Of a DNA stretch of 64,000 nucleotides, positions 26,546 through 34,342 are shown piece after piece. The stretch is from Halopenitus persicus (GTDB lineage Archaea > Halobacteriota > Halobacteria > Halobacteriales > Haloferacaceae): assembly GCF_900107205.1 (NCBI RefSeq), contig NZ_FNPC01000003.1:62001-126000 (forward strand), given 5' to 3'. The position numbers and the translations under genes are program-made. Each line of letters starts with the position of its first letter. Positions within the stretch are counted from its first letter, which is position 1. Under the pieces are notes generated by a model. The model searched no databases and was not told the origin of the DNA. It saw nothing but the letters and a program-made list of their open reading frames with translations.

Positions 26546-27607
26546 ATGAGTCAGACACGCTTCAGCGCCCACCGGCGCACGACCGACACGAACCGAGAGA
26601 CGACCGACGACCGACGGTCCGGAACGCGATCCGGCGCCGACGAGTCGACGACCGAGGACGAGCAGGCACACGAACACGAGTCGACGACGACCTGTCCGGA
26701 GTGCGGGAGCACGCTCCGTAGCGAGGGCGCCGAGACGATCTGTTCGGACTGCGGGCTCGTCGTCGACGCCGACGAGATCGACCGCGGCCCCGAGTGGCGC
26801 GCGTTCGACGCCAGCGAGAAGGACTCGAAGTCGCGCGTGGGCGCCCCCACGACGAAGATGATGCACGACGACGGCCTCTCGACGAACATCGGCTGGCAGG
26901 ACAAGGACGCCTACGGCAACTCGCTCTCCTCGAGCCAGCGCCAGAAGATGCAGCGGCTCCGGACGTGGAACGAGCGGTTCCGCACTCGCGACTCCAAGGA
27001 ACGGAACCTCAAGCAGGCGCTCGGCGAGATCGACCGGATGGCCTCCGCGCTCGGCCTCCCCGAGAACGTCCGCGAGACCGCCTCCGTCATCTATCGGCAG
27101 GCGCTCGACAACGACATGCTTCCGGGTCGCTCGATCGAGGGGATCGCGACCGCGAGCCTTCAGGCGGCCGCCCGGATGGAGCAGGTACCGCGCTCGATCG
27201 ACGAGATCGCGGCCGTCAGCCGGGTGGACGCCGAGGAGTTCAAGCGCGCCTACCGGTACATCAACCGCGAGCTGAAGCTGGAGATCCAGCCGGCCGATCC
27301 GGTCGAGTACCTCCCGCGGTTCGCCAGCGACCTCGAGGTCCCCGACGAGACCGAGCAGTTCGCCCGCCAGCTGCTCGAGCAGGGGAAACGACAGAACGTC
27401 CACAGCGGCAAGTCGCCGGTCGGCCTCGCGGCCGCCGCGATCTACGCCGCCGGCAAGCTCACCAACGTCGATCTCACCCAGAGCGAGGTCAGCGACGTGA
27501 CCGGGATGAGCGAGGTCACGATCCGGAACCGCTACCAGGAGCTGCTCGAGGCCGAGGAGGCCCGGTTCCCCGGCTTCGCCGAAGGCGACGCCGACGCGGT
27601 CGCCTGA
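26546..27607 (+). CDS. tfb: Transcription initiation factor TFB
   Basis: 353 residues. An acidic/Thr-rich N-terminus of about 45 residues precedes the zinc ribbon (C50, C53, C66, C69: CPECG...CSDCG). The B-finger region is WRAFDASEKDSKSRVGAPTT, followed by two cyclin-like repeats (about 160-240 and 255-345). It recruits RNA polymerase to TBP-bound promoters. Haloarchaea carry several TFBs with different promoter sets; this one has an unusually long upstream region with palindromes, which suggests regulated expression. Confidence 0.96.
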   Translation: MSQTRFSAHRRTTDTNRETTDDRRSGTRSGADESTTEDEQAHEHESTTTCPECGSTLRSEGAETICSDCGLVVDADEIDRGPEWRAFDASEKDSKSRVGAPTTKMMHDDGLSTNIGWQDKDAYGNSLSSSQRQKMQRLRTWNERFRTRDSKERNLKQALGEIDRMASALGLPENVRETASVIYRQALDNDMLPGRSIEGIATASLQAAARMEQVPRSIDEIAAVSRVDAEEFKRAYRYINRELKLEIQPADPVEYLPRFASDLEVPDETEQFARQLLEQGKRQNVHSGKSPVGLAAAAIYAAGKLTNVDLTQSEVSDVTGMSEVTIRNRYQELLEAEEARFPGFAEGDADAVA

Positions 27608-27637
27608 TCGCTGACGGCCTGAAACGTGCCGGAACAC

Positions 27638-27690
27638 GTCGGGCGCATTCGAGTCGGGCGCATTCGAGTCGGGCGCATTCGAGTCGGGCG
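27638..27690. repeat. 3.5 tandem copies of a 15-bp unit downstream of tfb
   Basis: gtcgggcgcattcga at 27638, 27653 and 27668, with a partial copy at 27683. It begins 31 nt after the tfb stop. Confidence 0.85.
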
Positions 27691-27793
27691 TATTTTGAAC
27701 GGTTCGAGGGACGCTTTGAACGATCCGACGACTGACGTTCGGATGACTCGCCGAACAAGCAGTTCGGAGACCCGAGAACCCGGACGGTGATCA

Positions 27794-27815
27794 GCCCCGC
27801 CGGGATCGGCGGGGC
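27794..27815 (+). terminator. Hairpin downstream of tfb
   Basis: GCCCCGCC, 6-nt loop, GGCGGGGC: a perfect 8-bp GC stem about 190 nt after the tfb stop. No U-tract follows, so intrinsic termination is doubtful; it could also be part of a structured RNA. Confidence 0.3.
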
Positions 27816-28129
27816 GATCGGGACGAACCGGTGACTGACCACGTCACTGGGAGCACTCGTCCACGTCGGCGTCCGGCCGCGTCGCGGCCACGGACGCCGT
27901 TCGTCGATCGGTTCCGGGATATCTAAACCGCATCTGATCCGTCAAAACTGACCATACCGATCGAGATATCCGCGGGATCGTTTCGTTTTGCGTACGACTG
28001 CGGATTCGTTTTCATTTATAAGCTTCGCCCTTCGAGTGTATTGATCGAACGTTAGCCCGGACTTCCCGAGTCCCCGGTTCCGCGTCGGATCCCGTGTTTC
28101 GCATCGGGTCTCACGTTTCGCGTCCCCTT

Positions 28130-28168
28130 CCGCGGTTCGCTCGCCCTCCGCGGTTCGCTCGCCCTCCG
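28130..28168. repeat. Two direct copies of an 18-bp unit
   Basis: ccgcggttcgctcgccct occurs at 28130 and 28148, followed by a diverged third (ccgccgttcgcg). It lies within the tfb-SAM synthetase gap. Confidence 0.7.
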
Positions 28169-28314
28169 CCGTTCGCGTCGGCCGATCGAACCGGCCCGCG
28201 ACCGCGAGTCGACGTGTTTCGTCCGCCGCCGCGACCGAATATGTCTCGGAGGAATGAATCCCTCCGGAACACTTTCCGCAAGTTATACCGTACCCCGTCC
28301 GGTAGCCGTAGCCA

Positions 28315-29517
28315 ATGAGTCGGAACATCCAGGTCAGTCGCCTCGACCGGGCGGCGGTCGAGGACCAGGACGTCGAGATCGTCGAGCGGAAGGGGATCGG
28401 GCATCCGGACTCGATAAGCGACGGCATCGCGGAGTCGGTCTCCCGGGCGCTCTCGCGGCTGTATCTCGACCGGGTCGGCAAGGTGCTCCACTACAACACC
28501 GACGAGACGCAGCTGGTCGCCGGCAACGCCGCCCCCGCGTTCGGCGGCGGCGAGGTCGTCGAGCCGATCTACATCCTCATCGTGGGACGGGCGACCAAGG
28601 AGTACGACGGGCAACACCTGCCGGTCGACTCGACGGCGCTGGCGGCGGCCCGCGAGTACCTCGCCGAGGCGATCCCGGAGCTGGAGTACGGGACCGACGT
28701 CATCGTCGACGTCAAGCTCGGCGAGGGCTCCGGCGACCTCCAGGACGTCTTCGGCGAGGAGGAGGCGCAGGTTCCGATGGCCAACGACACCTCCTTCGGC
28801 GTCGGCCACGCCCCCCTCACCGAGACCGAGCGGATCGTGCACGACGCCGAGCGCGAGCTCAACACGACCTACCACGCGGACCACCCGGAGCTCGGCCCCG
28901 ACGTGAAGATCATGGGGAAACGCGAGGGCGACCGGATCGACATCACGGTCGCCGCCGCGATGGTCGACCGATACGTCGACGGCTTCGAGGCGTACGACGA
29001 CGCCGTCGAGTCGGTCCGGGAGTTCGTGACCGACCTCGCCCGCGACCGGACCGACCGGGAGGTCAACGTCGACGTCAACACCGCGGACGACTACGACGAG
29101 GGCTCCATCTACCTCACCGTGACGGGAACCTCGGCGGAGCAAGGTGACGACGGGTCGGTCGGTCGGGGCAACCGGGCGAACGGCCTGATCACGCCGAACC
29201 GGCCGATGTCGATGGAGGCGACCTCGGGGAAGAACCCGGTCAACCACATCGGGAAGATCTACAACCTGCTCTCGACGGAGATCGCCGAGTCCGTCGCCGC
29301 CGAGGTCGACGGGATCCGGGACCTGCAGGTCCGGCTCCTCTCGCAGATCGGCCGCCCGATCGACGAACCGCACGTGGCCGACGCGCAGGTCGTCACCGAG
29401 GACGGGGTCGACCTCGACGACGTCGAGGACGAGATCGTCGCGATCGTGGACGCGGAGCTCGCTGACGTCACCGGCGTGACCCGGCGGGTCATCGAGGGCG
29501 ACGTCTCGACGTTCTGA
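28315..29517 (+). CDS. mat: Archaeal-type S-adenosylmethionine synthetase
   Basis: 400 residues of the archaeal (type II) methionine adenosyltransferase family, unrelated in sequence detail to bacterial MetK. Conserved blocks: [20 protein letters not shown] (about 19-38), [12 protein letters not shown] (about 62), [20 protein letters not shown] (about 200) and [19 protein letters not shown] (about 299). It makes SAM from methionine and ATP. The gttatacc box 26-33 nt before the ATG suggests a leaderless message. Confidence 0.95.
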   Translation: MSRNIQVSRLDRAAVEDQDVEIVERKGIGHPDSISDGIAESVSRALSRLYLDRVGKVLHYNTDETQLVAGNAAPAFGGGEVVEPIYILIVGRATKEYDGQHLPVDSTALAAAREYLAEAIPELEYGTDVIVDVKLGEGSGDLQDVFGEEEAQVPMANDTSFGVGHAPLTETERIVHDAERELNTTYHADHPELGPDVKIMGKREGDRIDITVAAAMVDRYVDGFEAYDDAVESVREFVTDLARDRTDREVNVDVNTADDYDEGSIYLTVTGTSAEQGDDGSVGRGNRANGLITPNRPMSMEATSGKNPVNHIGKIYNLLSTEIAESVAAEVDGIRDLQVRLLSQIGRPIDEPHVADAQVVTEDGVDLDDVEDEIVAIVDAELADVTGVTRRVIEGDVSTF

Positions 29518-29592
29518 CCGCGAATCGCTCGACCGTGAGTCGCCCGACCGCGAGTCGCTTACCGTGGGTCACCCGATCGTGGGCCACCCGAC
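29518..29592. repeat. Five degenerate 15-bp repeats starting at the SAM synthetase stop codon
   Basis: ccgcgaatcgctcga, ccgtgagtcgcccga, ccgcgagtcgctta, ccgtgggtcacccga and tcgtgggccacccga follow each other directly after the TGA at 29515-29517. Confidence 0.75.
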
Positions 29593-29628
29593 CGCAACCG
29601 ATTTGCGGTCGGGGACTCCAGTCGGGGT

Positions 29629-30081
29629 ATGACGCAGGTGTGTCTCGTGGGCGACCCGGCGGTGAGTCTCGCCTACGAGCTCCTCTCCCGCGAGACCGCG
29701 CGGGAGGCGCTGTCGACCTACGAGATCACGGAGCCGTTCGCCAACAGCCTCGCGGTCGAGACGGTGAGCCTCGGCGCGGCCGTCTCGCTGTGCAACGACC
29801 TGAACTGGTACCTCGTCCGCTTCGTCCGCGAGACGCTGATCCGCGAGCCGTCGATCGACGCCGAGGAGTGGCTCTCGCGGGACCTCGCGCGGCAGGTCCG
29901 CGACGGCGAGATTCGGCCCGAGGAGACCGACCGGCGGCTCAAGCTGTTCGGCGTCGTCGACGGCGAGCTCGTCGACCCGAAATACGTGACCAGGGAGCAG
30001 GGAACCACGCCGGACCACGGGCGGGACGACCTCGACGGGACGGTCGTGGTCCGGGTGAGCGATGCGGAGTTCTCGGCGTGA
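29629..30081 (+). CDS. Conserved haloarchaeal protein (DUF5804-like)
   Basis: 150 residues: MTQVCLVGDPAVSLAYELLS at the start, a central LCNDLNWYLVRFVRETLIRE block, and KLFGVVDGELVDPKYVTRE. I associate it from memory with DUF5804, a halobacterial family of unknown function. Compact alpha/beta protein with no signal or membrane segment. The last codons (DAEFSA-stop) are the source of the 23-bp tandem array that follows. Confidence 0.75.
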   Translation: MTQVCLVGDPAVSLAYELLSRETAREALSTYEITEPFANSLAVETVSLGAAVSLCNDLNWYLVRFVRETLIREPSIDAEEWLSRDLARQVRDGEIRPEETDRRLKLFGVVDGELVDPKYVTREQGTTPDHGRDDLDGTVVVRVSDAEFSA

Positions 30082-30140
30082 CCGACGCGAAGCTCTCGGC
30101 GTGACCGACGCGAAGCTCTCGGCGTGACCGACGCGAAACT
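30072..30140. repeat. Three 23-bp tandem repeats containing the stop codon
   Basis: ctcggcgtgaccgacgcgaa recurs at 30072, 30095 and 30118. Each copy carries the string ggcgtga that supplies the stop of the preceding gene (TGA 30079-30081). Because 23 is not a multiple of 3, the duplications do not add in-frame codons. Confidence 0.88.
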
Positions 30141-30158
30141 TTTCGTCCGGGCGACTCG

Positions 30159-31091
30159 TTAGACCGAACCGTCCGCGTTCGCGTCGAACATCCCGGTCGA
30201 GAGGTAGCGCTCGCCGCTGTCCCAAAAGACCGTCACGACGAGCGGCTCGTCGCCGGCGTACGTGCCCGCGTCCCGGAGCTCCTCGGCGACGGCCTTCGCC
30301 GCGAGGTTCGAGGCGCCCGAGGACTGGCCGACGAGGATGCCCTCCTCGCGGGCGAGGCGGCGACACTCCGCCTCGGCCGCGGCGAGTTCGACCGTGTGAA
30401 CCTCGTCGAGGAGGTCGACGTCGAGGTTCGGGGCGATGAACCCCGGTCCCATCCCCTGGAAGTCGTCGCCGGTCGGCTCCTCGCCGGACAGCACCGCGCT
30501 CTCGGCCGGCTCGACGGCGTCGATCCGAATCTCGGGAAACGCCTCGCGGAGCCGCCGGCCGGTGCCGGTGATCGTTCCGCCGGTGCCGACGCCGGCGACG
30601 AGGGCGTTGACCGGCCGGTCGTCGACCTGGTCGAGGATCTCGGCGCCGGTCGTCTCGTAGTGTGCACGCGGGTTCGCCGGGTTCTCGAACTGCCGCAGCT
30701 GAACCATCCCCTCGGCCTCGAGCTCGTCCGCCCGGTCCTTGGCGTCCGAGATGTCGCCCTCGACGAGCTCGACGGTGGCCCCGTACGCCCGCATGATGCG
30801 GCGTCGCTCGGGCGATTTCGAGGCCGGCATCACGATCGTTACGTCGTAGCCCTTCGCCGCGCCGGTCATCGCGATCCCGACGCCGGTGTTCCCCGAGGTC
30901 GGCTCGACGATGCCGTCGCCCGGCGAGAGCTCGCCGGACGCCTCGGCGGCCTCGATCATCGCGATCGCGGGGCGGTCCTTGGCCGAGCCGCCGGGGTTCT
31001 TCGATTCGATCTTCGCGGCCACCGTCGTTCCCGCCGGCGAGGAGACGCGAACCAGGGGCGAGCCGACGGTGTCGAGAATGCCGTCGTCCAT
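30159..31091 (-). CDS. cysK: Cysteine synthase (O-acetylserine sulfhydrylase family)
   Basis: 310 residues, PLP fold II. The PLP lysine is K38 in ESKNPGGSAKDRPA; the substrate loop TSGNTG is at 65-70; the phosphate loop GVGTGGTITG is near 168. The C-terminal QSSGA motif (about 253) is typical. It forms cysteine from an activated serine and sulfide. It could also be a cystathionine beta-synthase-like variant, but the length and loops favour CysK. The divergent neighbour encodes a thioredoxin-like protein, a plausible thiol-metabolism link. Confidence 0.92.
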   Translation of the reverse strand: MDDGILDTVGSPLVRVSSPAGTTVAAKIESKNPGGSAKDRPAIAMIEAAEASGELSPGDGIVEPTSGNTGVGIAMTGAAKGYDVTIVMPASKSPERRRIMRAYGATVELVEGDISDAKDRADELEAEGMVQLRQFENPANPRAHYETTGAEILDQVDDRPVNALVAGVGTGGTITGTGRRLREAFPEIRIDAVEPAESAVLSGEEPTGDDFQGMGPGFIAPNLDVDLLDEVHTVELAAAEAECRRLAREEGILVGQSSGASNLAAKAVAEELRDAGTYAGDEPLVVTVFWDSGERYLSTGMFDANADGSV

Positions 31092-31098
31092 TGGGTGA

Positions 31099-31121
31099 GT
31101 TTACTGTGAGCGTGCGTAAAC
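31099..31121 (-). promoter_or_regulatory. cysK promoter with inverted repeat GTTTAC-N11-GTAAAC
   Basis: On the minus strand gtttacgcac sits about 25-30 nt before the cysK ATG, as a TATA-like element, and is mirrored by GTTTAC at 31099-31104 (plus). The half-sites and core cgtgcgtaaac match those at the purD promoter. Confidence 0.5.
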
Positions 31122-31161
31122 CACCTACGGACCGCGGCAAGATGCGGATCGAACCGGGTCC

Positions 31162-31280
31162 CGCGATGCACCGAATTCCGCGATGCACCGGAGTTCGCGA
31201 TGTACCGAATTCCGCGATGCACCGGAGTTCGCGATGTACCGAATCCCGCGATGCACCGGAGTTCGCGATGTGTCGATCCC
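31162..31280. repeat. Seven tandem 17-bp repeats between cysK and the thioredoxin-like gene
   Basis: The core cgcgatg(c/t)accg recurs exactly every 17 bp at 31162, 31179, 31196, 31213, 31230, 31247 and 31264. Alternate units share endings (gaattc versus gagtt), so there is also a 34-bp higher-order period. There are no spacers between units. Confidence 0.9.
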
Positions 31281-31356
31281 CGCAACGTGTCGGATTCGAC
31301 GCCGCGTCGGATCCGGCGACGCGACCCTTTTAAGCGCGCCGTTCCTATTCGGCCGT

Positions 31357-31740
31357 ATGTCACTACGGACGCTACAGCCGAACGCGGCGTGGAGCGCGGC
31401 CGGCTACGAGGACGCGCTCGAGACGCTCGGCGCCGACGACTACGTCTTCAAGGTCTGGGGCGGCGACTGGTGCGGCGACTGCCGCCAGCAGCTGCCCGAC
31501 TTCGCCGCGGCCCTCGAGGCCGCCGGCGTCCCCGACGAGCGGATCGAACACCACCCCGTCGAGAAGGCGGAGGACGGCTCGAAGGTCGGACCCGGCGTCG
31601 AGGAGTACGGGATCGAGCTGATCCCGACCGTCGTCGTCGAGCGCGACGGCGAGGAGCTCGCCCGGTTCGTCGAGGAGGAGCCGGTCCCGATCGCGGTCCA
31701 CCTCGCCGAGCAGCTCGCCGAGATCGACGCGACGGCCTGA
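31357..31740 (+). CDS. Thioredoxin-like protein with WCGDC active site
   Basis: 127 residues from ATG 31357; the cttttaagc box at 31327-31335 supports the start. Thioredoxin fold with the redox pair C39 and C42 (GGDWCGDCRQQLPDF), cis-Pro segment ELIPTVVVERDGEELARFVE near 87. Longer upstream frames only read through the repeat array. Cytoplasmic dithiol oxidoreductase; exact partner unknown. Confidence 0.88.
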   Translation: MSLRTLQPNAAWSAAGYEDALETLGADDYVFKVWGGDWCGDCRQQLPDFAAALEAAGVPDERIEHHPVEKAEDGSKVGPGVEEYGIELIPTVVVERDGEELARFVEEEPVPIAVHLAEQLAEIDATA

Positions 31741-31950
31741 CGCGGCGCCCGTCGTTCGGAGCGACGAACCGACCGGACGCCGATGTCGGCCGTGTGATGG
31801 AGTCCCCCGGATCGGATGGTCGGGCGTGTCACTCTTCACTCATCAGGAATCCGATCGTGGACCATACGTGATATTATGTAAGCTAACACAGTGATCCGAC
31901 GATGATCGAGAAATCCTCTTTGCGTCTGCACCGGCCACCACCCGATGAAC

Positions 31951-31958
31951 GTTTATCC
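31951..31958 (+). promoter_or_regulatory. TATA-like box of the zinc-ribbon microprotein
   Basis: gtttatcc lies 29-36 nt before ATG 31987, giving a short leader of about 10 nt that includes gaaggaaag, a possible weak ribosome binding site. Confidence 0.45.
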
Positions 31959-31986
31959 CGCTTGACCGGCTAGAAGGAAAGAACTG

Positions 31987-32166
31987 ATGGGATTCTTCGA
32001 AAGAGCCGGGCGACGGGTCGAGCGATTCAAACAAGCCGCGAAGAAGGCAGCCGACGAAAACGCGGACTACCGGTGTCAGTCGTGCAACGCGCGGTTCAAT
32101 GCCGACGACGACCAGTGTCCGGAATGCGGATCGACGGAGATCGTCTCGACGTCGGCGGAGGAGTGA
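31987..32166 (+). CDS. 59-residue zinc-ribbon protein
   Basis: Reads MGFFERAGRRVERFKQAAKK, then a C-terminal zinc ribbon with CQSCNARFNADDDQCPECGS (four cysteines in two CxxC pairs). The N-terminal half is a basic amphipathic helix. Such small zinc-finger proteins are abundant in haloarchaea, and some are regulators or biofilm factors. No specific function can be given. It sits alone between the thioredoxin-like gene and the convergent gdhA. Confidence 0.8.
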   Translation: MGFFERAGRRVERFKQAAKKAADENADYRCQSCNARFNADDDQCPECGSTEIVSTSAEE

Positions 32167-32276
32167 CTACCGGCATCGTTTGAAGGACGTCAACGGAGTC
32201 GAAGATCCCGTCTCGGACGGGTCGTTCCGCCCGAATTGCTTATAAATATCGACCGTGAGTCCCCGGTTCGCGCCGC

Positions 32277-33530
32277 TCAGGGCCAGGTGCCGGCCTGCTC
32301 GGCGGCGTCGATCACGCGCTGGACCGCGACGACGTAGGCCGCGGTGCGGAGGTTGCGCAGGTCGTGGGTCTCGTAGGCGTCCACGAGGCCGTCGAAGGCG
32401 TCGGTGATGACGCGCTCGAGCTCCTCGTTGACGCGCTCCTCCGTCCAGCTGAACCGCTGGCGGTTCTGGACCCACTCGAAGTAGGAGACGGTGACGCCGC
32501 CGGCGTTCGCCAGGATGTCCGGGACGACCCAGACGTCGCGCTCGGCGAGCACGTCGTCGGCGCCGGGCGTCAGGGGGCCGTTGGCGGCCTCGACGACCAC
32601 CTCGGCCTGCACGGCCTCGGCGAGTTCGGCGTCGATCGCGTTCTCGAGGGCCGCCGGCACGAGGAGGTCGACGTCGAGCGTGAGCAGCTCCTCGTTGGTC
32701 AGCTCCTCGGCGTCGCCGTAGCCGACGACGCTGCCGGTCTCGTTTTTGTGCTCCTTCACGTCGACCGGGTCGAGCCCGCGCGGGTCGTGGATCCCGCCGC
32801 CGGAGTCCGAGACCGCGACGACGGTGGCCCCGACGTCGTCGAGGAGGTCCGCGGCGATCCAGCCGGCGTTGCCGTACCCCTGCACGGCGACCGAAGCGCC
32901 CTCGACCTGCTCGCCGATCCAGTCGAAGACCTCGCGTGCGGCAAGCATCGTCGAGCGGCCGGTCGCCTCGACGCGACCTGCCGAGCCGCCGGAGTCGATC
33001 GCCTTGCCGGTGATGACGCCGGGGGCGGTCGTGTTCTCGAGGGTCTCGTAGGTGTCCTTGATCCAGTTCATCTCCCGCTGGCCCGTGTTGACGTCGGGCG
33101 CGGGGATGTCCCGGTCCTCGCCGATGAGCGGCCGGAGCTCGGTCGCGAACGCGCGGGTGATGCGCTCAAGCTCCGCCTCGGAGTACTGGGTCGGGTCGAT
33201 GCTGATGCCGCCCTTCCCGCCGCCGTAGGGGATGTCGACGGTCGCACACTTATAAACCATCCAGCCCGAGAGCGCCTTCACCTCGTCGCGGGTGACGCCC
33301 GGATGGTAGCGGATGCCGCCCTTGTACGGGCCGCGGTCGCCGTTGAACTGCGAGCGGTACGCCCGGACCGTCTCGAGGGAGCCGTCGTCGAGCTCCACGG
33401 TGAGGTTGGTCTCGAGCACCCGCTCGGGGTTCTTCAGCCGCTCGATGACGCCGTCGTCGACGTCGAGATGGGCCGCCGCGTCGTCGATCTGCTCCTGGAG
33501 ACTCTCGAACGGATTGGTCTCGTCCGACAT
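32277..33530 (-). CDS. gdhA: Glutamate dehydrogenase
   Basis: 417 residues of the Glu/Leu/Phe/Val dehydrogenase family. Substrate motif [20 protein letters not shown] (about 69-88), catalytic lysine region [14 protein letters not shown], and dinucleotide fold [17 protein letters not shown] near 213. It interconverts glutamate and 2-oxoglutarate plus ammonia. Haloarchaea encode several paralogues with NAD or NADP preference; which this is cannot be read safely. Monocistronic. Confidence 0.94.
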   Translation of the reverse strand: MSDETNPFESLQEQIDDAAAHLDVDDGVIERLKNPERVLETNLTVELDDGSLETVRAYRSQFNGDRGPYKGGIRYHPGVTRDEVKALSGWMVYKCATVDIPYGGGKGGISIDPTQYSEAELERITRAFATELRPLIGEDRDIPAPDVNTGQREMNWIKDTYETLENTTAPGVITGKAIDSGGSAGRVEATGRSTMLAAREVFDWIGEQVEGASVAVQGYGNAGWIAADLLDDVGATVVAVSDSGGGIHDPRGLDPVDVKEHKNETGSVVGYGDAEELTNEELLTLDVDLLVPAALENAIDAELAEAVQAEVVVEAANGPLTPGADDVLAERDVWVVPDILANAGGVTVSYFEWVQNRQRFSWTEERVNEELERVITDAFDGLVDAYETHDLRNLRTAAYVVAVQRVIDAAEQAGTWP

Positions 33531-33748
33531 ACCTACAGGAGTCGTATCCGTGTGGTTAACTGTACCGTCTCACGGTTTCGGTCGCGAATGTTGCCGTGTT
33601 CGTCGGGACGGACGAGGTCCTCGGCGCCGCCGATCGGGACGACCTCCCTCGCGACGCCGGCCGAGACGAACCGCTCTCCCGGATCGTCGGATACGCGTCC
33701 CGTCGAACTGCCGGATACGCTTATACGTCCCCGCCCACGTGAGCCGGT

Positions 33749-34252
33749 ATGGCCGGACGCTACTACGAAGGATTCACCGTCGGCGAGACGATCGACCACG
33801 CGGCTCGACGGACGATAAGCGAGGCCGACAACCAGCGGTTCTGTGATATGACGATGAATCAACAGCCGCTTCATCTCGACGCCGCGTTCGCCGCGGAGTC
33901 CGAGTTCGGCGAGCGGGTCGTCAACGGGCTGTACACGATGTCGCTGGCGGTCGGGCTCACGATCCCCGAAACCACCGACGGAACGATCGTCGCGAACCTT
34001 TCGTACGATTCCGTCGAACATCCCGCCCCCGTCTTTCACGGCGACACGCTGCGTGCGCGGTCGACGGTGACGGACAAGCGGGAGACGAGCGACGGCGACC
34101 GCGGCGTCGTGACGATGCACGTCGAGGCGTTCGTCGTCGAGCGGGAGGCGGACGTCGACGAGGACGATGCTGCCGAGGGCGACGCCCACGATCCGCTCGT
34201 GTGTGCGTTCGATCGAACCGTGCTCTCAAAGAAGCGGCCGGCAAGCGAGTAG
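33749..34252 (+). CDS. MaoC-family (R)-enoyl-CoA hydratase-like protein
   Basis: 167 residues with a single hotdog domain. YYEGFTVGETIDHAARRTIS opens the fold, and the hydratase motif region MTMNQQPLHLDAAFAAESEFG places the catalytic Asp/His area at about 34-46 (here N-x-x-P-L-H-L-D). The C-terminal acidic loop EREADVDEDDAAEGD is a halophilic insertion. A role in beta-hydroxyacyl-CoA or mesaconyl-type chemistry is family inference. TATA-like gcttatacg lies about 27 nt upstream. Confidence 0.87.
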   Translation: MAGRYYEGFTVGETIDHAARRTISEADNQRFCDMTMNQQPLHLDAAFAAESEFGERVVNGLYTMSLAVGLTIPETTDGTIVANLSYDSVEHPAPVFHGDTLRARSTVTDKRETSDGDRGVVTMHVEAFVVEREADVDEDDAAEGDAHDPLVCAFDRTVLSKKRPASE

Positions 34253-34342
34253 CGGTCAGGGAGACGATCGTCCCTCCGCTTCGGCCGAGGCGAACGACGT
34301 GAGCCGGCCGACGAACCGACGGACTTCGATCGTTCGAACCGG

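Larger units (their letters stand above)
27608..28314. other. 707-nt gap between tfb and SAM synthetase, repeat- and hairpin-rich
   Basis: No convincing protein gene. In order it holds: a 15-bp tandem array (27638-27690); a perfect 8-bp-stem hairpin GCCCCGCC/GGCGGGGC at 27794-27815; a larger hairpin at 27868-27898 (GGCGTCC ... GGACGCC with inner GCCGC/GCGGC); a TATA-like atttataagc at 28014-28023; a 2-copy 18-20-bp repeat at 28130-28168; a possible 25-codon frame at 28241-28318; and the SAM synthetase box gttatacc at 28282-28289. The TATA box at 28014 has no coding start 25 nt downstream, so a non-coding transcript of up to about 270 nt is possible. Confidence 0.5.

Noticed and set aside
28241-28318. 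25-codon frame ending in ATGA overlap with the SAM synthetase start
   Set aside because: No conserved feature visible, and the TATA box at 28282 suggests that SAM synthetase is transcribed from within this frame. Left as a possibility under the gap finding.
31162-31280. Possible CRISPR or small-protein gene in the 17-bp array
   Set aside because: No spacers between units; several frames are open but merely repeat a short Cys/Thr/Arg-type peptide and lack promoter spacing.
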